Shown here: positions 38,964-46,912 of the stretch, piece after piece
Layout of the letters: the number at the start of each line of letters is the position of its first letter
How positions within the stretch are numbered: the first letter of the stretch is position 1
NCBI RefSeq assembly: GCF_026262505.1
Contig: NC_067206.1
Coordinates: forward strand, 5,112,879-5,176,878
DNA length: 64,000 nucleotides
Direction of reading: 5' to 3'
Source: Trichomonas vaginalis G3
Lineage: Eukaryota; Parabasalia; Trichomonadida; Trichomonadidae
Program-made: the position numbers and the translations under genes
The notes under the pieces: model-generated
Told to the model about the DNA's origin: nothing
Databases searched by the model: none
The model's input: the letters and a program-made list of their open reading frames with translations, nothing else

Positions 38964-39749
38964 ATGATTTTTACCAAACCTCCTTTACCTTTCATAGGTA
39001 ATAAGTCGAAGATCAGGAAAGCTCTTATCGACATACTCAAAGACATCAAAGGGGATTATGTCTTCGTTGACCTCTTTGGTGGTTCTCTCTATATCTCTCA
39101 TCTGTTGCATATTATGTTCCCAAAAGCAACGATCATAGCTAACGACTATGATAACTACGTTGATAGACTGAAACACATTCATGACACGAATGAAATACTT
39201 AAGGAACTTAAGGAGAGAATAAATGTTAAGCCAGATGAGAAAATTCCTACTGATCAGAAAGAGATCGTCAGAGAAGTTATAAGTAAAGCTCCATACATAG
39301 ACTGGGATACATTATGTTCACGTCTTCTCTATTCTGGAGCATACAAATACTATGATCTTGACACATTAATGAAGAAAGTGTTATACCTCAGATATACTAA
39401 CTTATTTGGTGAAAACATAGATGACTATCTTGAAGGTTTAACTATTGTTCATAAAGATTGGAGAATACTCTTCAATGAGTATAAAGATCTTCCCAATGTT
39501 TTCTTTATATGTGATCCTCCATACTTCCATACTTATTCTATACAGTATGGAGATGAATGGACTCTTAAAGATACTGTAGAAACCTTTGATGTCCTTAATT
39601 ATCCATCTATTTACTTCAGTAGTGATAAATCTTATACAGAAGAACTTTTAGAGATATTGACAAAAAGATATGGAGAGAAGTTTTCTATGAGAAAGCATGT
39701 TATAGATAGAGGTTTAATTAATCCTAACACTCAGAAAAAAATGAAGTAA
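38964..39749 (+). CDS. Dam-like N6-adenine DNA methyltransferase (261 aa)
   Basis: Intact, class D12/Dam layout. The N-terminus KPPLPFIGNKSKI corresponds to the PF-x-G-K SAM-binding start. FVDLFGGSLYIS (~residues 32-43) is the motif DLFxG, and FICDPPYF (~residues 179-186) is the catalytic DPPY motif IV. The usual length is about 260-280 aa, as here. These enzymes methylate adenine, commonly in GATC. N6-methyladenine is known in Trichomonas DNA and has been tied to bacterial-type methyltransferases there. Gene neighbours are small unknown Maverick genes. It may mark or protect element DNA. Confidence 0.88.
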   Translation: MIFTKPPLPFIGNKSKIRKALIDILKDIKGDYVFVDLFGGSLYISHLLHIMFPKATIIANDYDNYVDRLKHIHDTNEILKELKERINVKPDEKIPTDQKEIVREVISKAPYIDWDTLCSRLLYSGAYKYYDLDTLMKKVLYLRYTNLFGENIDDYLEGLTIVHKDWRILFNEYKDLPNVFFICDPPYFHTYSIQYGDEWTLKDTVETFDVLNYPSIYFSSDKSYTEELLEILTKRYGEKFSMRKHVIDRGLINPNTQKKMK

Positions 39750-39770
39750 TATATGTCACTTTTTCTGTTA

Positions 39771-40058
39771 ATGGAGAAGAGAAAGATCAAGAAGATAATA
39801 GTTGATGAGGGAACTGAAGAAGCGACGACATTCATCTTTGACGACGGAAAGCTCACATTCGTTGTCGATAAAAATGGACAACACTTACACAAAAGAAAGA
39901 GACCAAGAAAATTTTTAGATCTCCCAAAAGCTAGGAAACCAAAGGAACCATTTCCAGTACCAGCCGTCCAAGAACCAGAGAGACTTTTGATACCAAAACC
40001 TGTGGTTGACAAATATGATCCAGATCAGTTCTTCCCAAAAATACCAAAGTTAGAATAA
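39771..40058 (+). CDS. Unknown basic/Pro-rich protein (95 aa)
   Basis: Starts MEKRKIKKIIVDEG; an upstream in-frame ATG at 39753 overlaps the leader and would add six hydrophobic residues. Residues 15-40 are strand-like (ATTFIFDDGKLTFVVDKNG), followed by a basic Pro-rich tail (HKRKRPRKFLDL, PFPVPAV). It ends convergently, overlapping 40050 by nine bases. Function unknown. Confidence 0.55.
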   Translation: MEKRKIKKIIVDEGTEEATTFIFDDGKLTFVVDKNGQHLHKRKRPRKFLDLPKARKPKEPFPVPAVQEPERLLIPKPVVDKYDPDQFFPKIPKLE

Positions 40059-40625
40059 AAACTCCTTTATTTCTTTAGTATTATATAATAAGTCTATTAG
40101 TAAGCTCTGTTCTCGTTCTGTTCTGGTATTTTGACGTCTTTTCATGGTCTCGCATAATAAGATCATGAACTTTTTCTTGAGATACTCGAAGAGCTGAGGT
40201 AAGTTATCATATTCTGGATATGTAGGAAGCATCCCTGCTATCGTAAGTGTTGTATCAATAAGGATTGGACTTATATCGGAAAAGTCGAGATCTGGAGTAG
40301 AATAAGAAGGTAAGTCTCTTACATGTAGGTAGTCATTATATGCTTTACGCATGAGACTGAGTTTCTGGAGCACAACTATGAGACTTTGGTTCTGACGTTC
40401 AAGTTTGCTTAAAGTTCTCTCCAAGCTTCTGTAATAAACGTCAACCTCTGTAAGAGCAGATATTTTTGCATTGATCTCGGAGATCTTTTCTTGAACTTCA
40501 CCAAGTTTGACCTTAACTGACGTTTGAGCTCCCATCATGTTTTCATCAAGGTCATTCTCTATGTCATCAATGATATCTTCCCATGAAGTCATGTTTTCAT
40601 CATTGATCTTAACGTGAACACTCAT
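40050..40625 (-). CDS. Coiled-coil protein (191 aa)
   Basis: Intact, start MSVHVKINDEN. It has an acidic N-terminal 35 residues and a coiled coil ~40-95 (LGEVQEKISEINAKISAL). A second helical domain contains ILIDTTLTIAGML, and the C-terminus is basic/helical. No enzyme motif. Likely a Maverick accessory or structural protein. Confidence 0.65.
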   Translation of the reverse strand: MSVHVKINDENMTSWEDIIDDIENDLDENMMGAQTSVKVKLGEVQEKISEINAKISALTEVDVYYRSLERTLSKLERQNQSLIVVLQKLSLMRKAYNDYLHVRDLPSYSTPDLDFSDISPILIDTTLTIAGMLPTYPEYDNLPQLFEYLKKKFMILLCETMKRRQNTRTEREQSLLIDLLYNTKEIKEFLF

Positions 40626-40661
40626 GAAAAAAATGTCATGTAAAGTATAAATGTCAGATTT

Positions 40662-41060
40662 TTACTCTTGAGCTTCTTCTCTCTGGATTGACTCGTCTGT
40701 AGGGCTTAATGTGCCATCACGTTCGACCAGAAGGTTCTGCTCAGGTCTGTCAAGGAGCTGTCTGTAGGTCGTGAAGGTTTCAACGAGTCCTTGGTAAGGA
40801 GTTTGGAGATCAACATCGACCCATGGGTGTTTGCGTAAGAAAGCAGCAAGGCTTTCACGCTTGGAGTCAATGACATCTTTCTTATTGGTTAATCCTTCTT
40901 CAAAGCTTAGGATTACTCCTGCAGTTGATTCAAGTCTTTGGATCTGGCGTCTGGAAACCTTGGTGAGTTGTCTTATCCTCTCGTTTCCAAATACATGCAG
41001 GAGATATGCAGAAATTACTTCATTAAGTTCGATTAAACAAATTGGATGAAGATCAGTCAT
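40662..41060 (-). CDS. Helical protein (132 aa)
   Basis: Start MTDLHPICLIEL at 41060. The frame stays open upstream through the minisatellite, but that only reflects the 15-bp period, so the ATG at the repeat border is preferred. Mostly helical with VSRRQIQRLESTAG; ends acidic (PTDESIQREEAQE). Function unknown. Confidence 0.6.
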   Translation of the reverse strand: MTDLHPICLIELNEVISAYLLHVFGNERIRQLTKVSRRQIQRLESTAGVILSFEEGLTNKKDVIDSKRESLAAFLRKHPWVDVDLQTPYQGLVETFTTYRQLLDRPEQNLLVERDGTLSPTDESIQREEAQE

Positions 41061-41527
41061 GGCTTTTGTAAAGCTCTTTTGTAAAGCTGTCTTTTGTAAA
41101 GCAACTTTTGTAAGACTCTTTGTAAAGCTTTTTGTAAAGCAATCTTTTGTAAAGCAGACTTTTGTAAAGCAATCTTTTGTCAAGACGTCTTTTGTAAAGC
41201 AGACTTTTGTAAAGCAATCTTTTGTCAAGACGTCTTTTGTAAAGCAAAAGTATTCAATTTTGTGAGAAAATGCTTTTGTAAAGCAGTCTTTTGTAAAGCT
41301 GTCTTTTGTCAAGACGTCTTTTGTAAAGCTGTCTTTTGTAAAGCTGTCTTTTGTAAAGCTGTCTTTTGTAAAGCTGTCTTTTGTAAAGCTGTCTTTTGTA
41401 AAGCTGTCTTTTGTAAAGCTGTCTTTTGTAAAGCTGTCTTTTTAAAGCTGTCTTTTGTAAAGCTGTCTTTTGTAAAGCTGTCTTTTGTAAAGCTGTCTTT
41501 TGTAAAGCAGTCTTTTGTAAAGACATA
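41061..41527. repeat. 15-bp minisatellite between divergent genes
   Basis: About thirty units of CTTTTGTAAAGCTGT with variants GAC/AGA/CAA in the last positions and a few shortened units near 41110-41140 and 41440. It fills the gap between the starts at 41060 (minus) and 41540 (plus). As 15 is a multiple of three, several frames on both strands stay open, giving false ORFs with KTALQ or FTKDS repeats. It could act as an iteron-type origin or a promoter spacer. Confidence 0.92.
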
Positions 41528-41539
41528 ACCGACGACCGA

Positions 41540-42046
41540 ATGTCCCAAGATGGTACAACACCAGCTCCAGCATCACCAACACTAGATATGATGGCAATGA
41601 TGATGCAGATGATGCAACAGCAAACCCAGCTTATACAGCAAATGCAGGAAAAGAAAACTTTCAATAAACCTGCAAAGAACTCACAAGATCTTGAAGCTGG
41701 ACTCAATGCTCTCAGGAACGACTACAAGAGAGAGCAGATGACGTTTAGGAAGAAGGGTGATGAAGATTATGAGAATGATCCGATCGAGGAAGACGAGATC
41801 AAGTCCACTGCATCCACAAAGACCCTCCAGGATGAAAGAGATGATGAGGGATTCCTTACCAAGTCTCAAAGACTCTTTGTCCTTGAGTTCTTCACGATCT
41901 CTGCCTTGAGATCTATGAGGAATTGGAAGGGTCGCGTTCCAAGTGGCTCAAACAAGCGCGAACTACTCATGACCGCAGTACCGCTCACTAAGACAAAAGT
42001 CCAGCTCATGGACTTTATCCTTTCCGCTTGTCCCGACGAGATCTAA
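41540..42046 (+). CDS. Met/Gln-rich N-terminus protein (168 aa)
   Basis: Intact. Residues 15-40 are Met/Gln-rich (MMAMMMQMMQQQTQLIQQM), then an acidic linker and a C-terminal folded domain (LFVLEFFTISALRSMRNWKG ... VQLMDFILSAC). It starts 12 bp after the minisatellite. Function unknown. Confidence 0.65.
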   Translation: MSQDGTTPAPASPTLDMMAMMMQMMQQQTQLIQQMQEKKTFNKPAKNSQDLEAGLNALRNDYKREQMTFRKKGDEDYENDPIEEDEIKSTASTKTLQDERDDEGFLTKSQRLFVLEFFTISALRSMRNWKGRVPSGSNKRELLMTAVPLTKTKVQLMDFILSACPDEI

Positions 42047-42103
42047 GATCTGATCAGAGTAAAAACTTACATTTATGAGCTAAGCTCAGTAATAATTAGT
42101 TGT

Positions 42104-42310
42104 TTATTCTTTCTTCTCATACTTCTGTGCAAGGTTTCCACGGAAGAACTCAAGCAACATTTGGATCTTTCCAAGCTTTCGACCTTCTTTTTCGAGGTCA
42201 TCCTGGTAAGTTCGGAATGCGTCAACGTGTGAGCTCGCATAGAATGCAGCAACAACAACCTCTTCTGCACCTTCTTTGCTGTCAAGTGGCATGAACTCGA
42301 ATCCTTCCAT
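42104..42310 (-). CDS. Small protein (68 aa)
   Basis: Start MEGFEFMPLD at 42310, 23 bp from the divergent start at 42334; the frame is open ten codons further but into the neighbour's leader. Helical with a basic end (GNLAQKYEKKE). Unknown function. Confidence 0.55.
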   Translation of the reverse strand: MEGFEFMPLDSKEGAEEVVVAAFYASSHVDAFRTYQDDLEKEGRKLGKIQMLLEFFRGNLAQKYEKKE

Positions 42311-42333
42311 TCGACCAAATAAAAGTGACAAAA

Positions 42334-42501
42334 ATGTCAATGAGACCCACTCGTTGCATAGATGCTAAACCTGGTCCGAAGATGCAAAAGTTCTTCAGAA
42401 CACTCATGTCTGACCAGAGGGAGTACGGTCATGAAGAGGTCATACAGATCTTCGATCAGTGTGTACCAAAGCCTGAGAATCCAGACGAACTCTTCATGTA
42501 A
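42334..42501 (+). CDS. Small protein (55 aa)
   Basis: Open frame MSMRPTRCIDAKPGPKMQKF to PDELFM, starting after AAAGTGACAAAA and divergent from 42310. It has a basic N-terminal and an acidic C-terminal half. Supported by position and leader, not by homology. The longer frame on the opposite strand (42337-42594) is judged a shadow. Confidence 0.5.
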   Translation: MSMRPTRCIDAKPGPKMQKFFRTLMSDQREYGHEEVIQIFDQCVPKPENPDELFM

Positions 42502-42645
42502 ATTTACTTGCTTCAATGGAGAGATGAGAGACCAGGTATGAAACTCAGACCAATAAAATCTTTCCAGGTTTCTGCAATTACCTAGAACAAGCATGCCAGA
42601 TCAAATGGTCTGACACCATCTTCCTCCAAAAATAAACTTTATCGT

Positions 42646-43089
42646 TTATAACACTTCAGGATCTACATCTATTTCTTCTGCTTCATCCTCAATGTCGATC
42701 TCTTCGACAGGTTTGATAGCAGCTTTGAGTAAGTTCTTACCCATTGTCTTAAGTTCAACTGGGTTATATTCTTTGTCTTTACTCTTTGTTGATTTCGTGA
42801 GATCTACATATAAACAATAACTTTTAGTCTTGTCAAGGTTTATTCTCGCTGAGAAATGGTCAGGAATGTTTATAGCTATCTTTTCAAACTTGAGTAAATT
42901 AGCTAAACCTTCATTTGTGTATTTCTGCTTATCGACAAAGATCATGATCGGACTTGCACTATAACCATACTTTCCTTGACGTAATGTTTGTGGTAAGCAT
43001 ATAAGTAGTCTCTTTGCTGTTTTATTTTGCTTCTTCACTTCATCTACAAACTGTTGGATCTTAAAGAACTTCAAATGATGTTCAGACAT
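42646..43089 (-). CDS. Unknown Maverick protein (147 aa)
   Basis: Intact, start MSEHHLKFF. Residues 20-110 look alpha/beta (KRLLICLPQTL, SPIMIFVDKQKY, SYCLYVDLTKS); the C-terminus is very acidic (EEIDIEDEAEEIDVD). It could be a small nucleic-acid binding or regulatory protein with an acidic tail. No family recognised. Confidence 0.65.
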   Translation of the reverse strand: MSEHHLKFFKIQQFVDEVKKQNKTAKRLLICLPQTLRQGKYGYSASPIMIFVDKQKYTNEGLANLLKFEKIAINIPDHFSARINLDKTKSYCLYVDLTKSTKSKDKEYNPVELKTMGKNLLKAAIKPVEEIDIEDEAEEIDVDPEVL

Positions 43090-43153
43090 CTTTATATACC
43101 CGATAAAAAGTTCAGATAAAAAAATAATTAGCTATATTTTTATTAGTGCATAA

Positions 43154-43327
43154 ATGAGTCTTTCTTTGAGATTTTCTGATGAAGATCTAACTTTGGTAAG
43201 ATCTTTAAAAGATGATGAAAACATTCTTTCTGTCATTGATGAAGAAAAGAAATACTTCAGTAATGATGTAAAAATAGAGCTACTCATTCATACTGAGAAA
43301 CAGTTTGTGATCGTGATCTTGAGTTAA
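43154..43327 (+). CDS. Small protein (57 aa)
   Basis: Open frame MSLSLRFSDEDLTLVRSLKD to FVIVILS, 64 bp from the divergent start at 43089. The stop overlaps the stop of the fibre gene by four bases. Amphipathic, with a strand-like C-terminus. Unknown function. Confidence 0.5.
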   Translation: MSLSLRFSDEDLTLVRSLKDDENILSVIDEEKKYFSNDVKIELLIHTEKQFVIVILS

Positions 43328-46017
43328 GCAGCTCTGAACCAAGCGAATACAGTCATAAATGGTGGTAAGAAGTCTTGACCTTTTCCTGTTGCATCTGTGA
43401 TTCCAGCTACTGTGTGAGTATGGTTTCCTGCAGATCCGCAGAAAATACCTGTACTAACATCTCTAGGGTCATCTGTGATATCATATCTATTCATACCTTG
43501 TCTATCAGAACCTGCTGCAAGATTTGTATAACCTCTTTTTGTCATTGAATGTGAATGCTCTCCATTAGTAGATGTTGTTGCACTGAACCTATGGGAGTGT
43601 GGTGGAAGGTTTTCAACTCTGATAGTCTTTGAACCACCAAAGTCCATTGATGAGTTAGAACAGTAAAGAAACTGATCAACAATCGGTTGCCAAACACCTC
43701 CATAAAGGGTTTGCGGGCTTGTTGAGCTCATTGATGTAAATATAGAACCAATTGGATACATCATGTCAAACATGTTAGAAGGTCTATAAGTATAATCTAC
43801 TGTGGTGACATCGTTCAAATAAAACTCAAACGTATCTCCAGGATGAATAGTTAAGTTTGTTCCATCTTTTTTGTGGAACACAAGTTCAATAGATTTACCA
43901 TGACTCAATGTATAGTAACTTGGACCTTTTTCTGATGGACCAATGTTATAATTTATAAATATTGCAACTTTACCCATATCAATTACCAAAGCTAACTGTA
44001 ATGCTTTCAGGTATTCCATTGTTTACAGATGCATTAGAGATCTTTGAGATCTGTTCATTAACATAAGTTTTGTCTGCTTTGTTGTCTAACAGAACTGGTA
44101 ACTCATGTGCTTTAAAGTTGTTATAACTCATAGACATATTATATGCAGTACCATTCAAATTTTGCAAGGTCTCTGTTAAACTCATATGAGGATCTTCTTG
44201 TGGAGCACTTGAGCCTAAAGTATAGTTCAAGATAATGTCATCAGCTCTTATTTTCTTGATTTGAACTGGTTGGTCATTATCAGCTCCTATTTTATTGATT
44301 ATAACAGGTTTGTCTTCTCTTGAACGAATTGATTTAACTGTCAAAGGTTCAGTGAACTCATTATTTTTCAAAGGAATCAATGTTGTATTGATGTTTTCAC
44401 CATTAATATATACTTCTTTTGCATCAATACCAGATGGGAATGAAACTCTTTCATTAACTTTAACTGTTGTACCATCACCTGGGTACATATCTTTCTCTGG
44501 ACCTTTGATTGTCTTAAGTATGACAGACTGTGATAAAGTATATTCTTTAGATGCAACTTTACGTATCTCTTCGTCAACATAACTTTTGTCAGCTTTGTCT
44601 GCAATCTTAAGTGCAGTTCTTCCTCCATTATTTTTGTTCTCCTCAACTTTCTTCGCTAATTCAGCAAGAATGAGATAAAGATAATCAGTAAGGTCATCAG
44701 TACCAGACATAGTAATATTATTGTTCTTTCTTGATGTATTAGCAACTTTCACTAAGGTCACAAAATCAGGGTACAAAGTACTTAACGTAGAAATGATTGT
44801 TTTTGGTCCAGGATCTTTCTCTTCTTTATCATTAGCATCACGTGCCATTAGAATTGGTTCCAAAGGTCCAGTCACATCAAAACTCTCAAGTTCCATATAA
44901 CCTTCATTTCTGAATCTTTCTATATGAGTTATCTTCTGGAAACTTGTTTTAGTCTTTTCAACTAAATTTTTTATTCCATCCACAAAACCTCCTTTATGAT
45001 TTGGACCAAGATTACCCAGAGTGTCAAGAACAGTATCTATACCTTCTTGACTTTCAACAAAAGCCCAAAGAGCATTTATTTGACTCTGGAGTGATATCCA
45101 TGAGGCTGCAGTAGCTCCACGTTTGCTATGGCAAAGATGAATGATAAAGGGTTGAACTTAAGACCAGATTCTTTATCTTTGACAATTTCAACGAAGTCAT
45201 TGATATTTTTCTTCAAGTATTCCTTAGTCAGAAGAACTCCATCGCCAGCTATACCAGTTGCTTTTGTCTTTCCTTTAACATCAAATGTGATTGGTTTCTT
45301 CAATAAAATAACTTCTGGTGTTGTACTGATGCTATCATTAGTGGAGAAAAATTCTCCGACATGACTTGCTAAGTATTCTTTCGTCAATAATGTTCCATCA
45401 CCAACAATACCAGTTGCTTTTGGACCATCTTCTGTGAATGTCAATGGTTTCTTTAACATAACTTTATCTAAGTATATTGCAATACCACTATTTTGTACTT
45501 GTTCATGACCTAATATATAAGCAAATGCTGCGTTTAAAGCATTATACAATGTATCTTCTTTAAATGTTAATTGACTGTTTTCAATCATTGGTATATTGAA
45601 CAGTGTAGACCTTGGGTCAAAATGAACTCCATGGTCAATCGATAATAACCGTTTAACATGATATATTATAGTCTCTAATGCTTCATTAATATTTACCTCA
45701 CGAGTTTCTTGCAAACCATTACTCGCCATACATGAAAACATATAATCTCTATCAGTTGTGAAGAATGGAGCATCTAAGTAATTATTCTCTACTTTTGTCA
45801 CACGATTCTGTAACGCTTGAAGGTATTGATTTAAGTCTGTTTCAACAATTGTACCATCTGGTTGCTCGATAGGTAATATACCAGGACCGATGGTAATGTC
45901 TTCATCAGCACCTTCTTTATGTATGACTAAAGCATTATCAGTAATTCTGAGAGTATATTCTTTATATTGAAGTACGCTAGACTTATAACATTCATATGCA
46001 TATGGAACAACACTCAT
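43324..46017 (-). CDS. Long fibre protein with phage collar-type C-terminal domain (two frameshifts)
   Basis: About 898 codons from MSVVPYAYECY at 46017. Frame changes near 45115 and 43990 split it into three frames (46017-45076, 44983-43979 with an open upstream part, 44019-43324). The N-terminal part is an unknown domain. The stalk has repeats GIVGDGTLLTKEYL / GIAGDGVLLTKEYL and ADKSYVDEEIR / ADKTYVNEQI. The C-terminal ~155 residues have YPIGSIFTSM, GGVWQPI, GGSKTI, ENLPPHSH and LPPFMTVFAWFR, as in phage collar/gp10 C-termini. The element B gene 13533-15385 matches in stalk type and head. At 43990 a TGA is followed by ATG at once, so a separate head protein is possible. Likely a virion spike. 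Confidence 0.78.
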
Positions 46018-46036
46018 TCTTTTACTACATATAAAA

Positions 46037-46879
46037 ATGATGTATTATCTACAATCGACTGATCCTAATAACTACGGGACAATACAGTTTCAAGCAGATC
46101 CTAACATGGGGCATCCAAGTAAGATAAAGATGAGAGTAAAAAGTGTCAGTACTATGGCGAACTTTATTGTTTGTGACGAAACAGATTATTTTGTCTTACA
46201 GTTAGACGAAGATGGAGAAGAAAAGGTGTGTACATTTAAGTCAGCTCTTTCATTTGATATGGATACTATTGTATCAAAACTACAAGAGATTGTAACAAAA
46301 CAGTTTGATTATTATAACAAGAAAAAAGGTCAACATAATGTAACAGTTTCACTGAGTGCTACGAATCAACTTATATTTACGTCACAGGACAAAGGACATA
46401 AAGTCTATTTAAAAGATGCTTCACATAGAGCAAATCTTATTTTAGGTGCATATGGAATAGAACTACCTATTGTACATAATTATTATCTACAAATGCCAAA
46501 ACCACCTATGCTCAACTTCGGGTATCAGTTATACCTTCGTTCATCAATGTCTGTCATCTCTGGGTTCAATAATATTGACCAAGTTGATGATCGAAGAAAG
46601 ATCATGTACAGATCTACATGTTATAACATCAATGAGTTCTGGATATCTGGTAAACCACTTATATGTAAGGAATCCTCACCATGGATAGATGCATTTCCAT
46701 GGGAACTAACTAATGTTACGTTTACCTTAGTTGACTTCCAAGATCAGCCTGTTCGATTATTGTCACCAATGTTTATGGTGATAGAGATTAAACCAGATAA
46801 GCCAGAAGTTAGAGAAACCAATGATGTCAGTGATGATGATACAGAATCTTCGTACGATTATGATTACGATGACGATTAA
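46037..46879 (+). CDS. Penton-like minor capsid protein (280 aa)
   Basis: Intact. Start MMYYLQSTD, 19 bp from the divergent fibre gene. Strand-rich N-terminus, then a DTIVSKLQEIVTKQF helix, then strands up to LTNVTFTLVDFQDQPVRLLS and FMVIEIKP, the typical closing strands of Maverick minor capsid proteins; the tail is acidic. The B protein at 12800 has the same ending. Single jelly-roll pentons occupy capsid vertices, where the fibre encoded next door would attach. Assignment moderate. Confidence 0.65.
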   Translation: MMYYLQSTDPNNYGTIQFQADPNMGHPSKIKMRVKSVSTMANFIVCDETDYFVLQLDEDGEEKVCTFKSALSFDMDTIVSKLQEIVTKQFDYYNKKKGQHNVTVSLSATNQLIFTSQDKGHKVYLKDASHRANLILGAYGIELPIVHNYYLQMPKPPMLNFGYQLYLRSSMSVISGFNNIDQVDDRRKIMYRSTCYNINEFWISGKPLICKESSPWIDAFPWELTNVTFTLVDFQDQPVRLLSPMFMVIEIKPDKPEVRETNDVSDDDTESSYDYDYDDD

Positions 46880-46912
46880 AAAAAATAACGTATATTTTTT
46901 TATCGGTTATAA

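Noticed and set aside
41059-41706. Long reading frames with KTALQ, FTKDS or FVKQS repeats on both strands
   Set aside because: They arise because the minisatellite period is 15 bp; real starts lie at the repeat borders (41060 and 41540).
42337-42594. 85-aa minus-strand frame
   Set aside because: Overlaps the divergent 55-aa gene along most of its length and lacks a leader-like start; judged a shadow.
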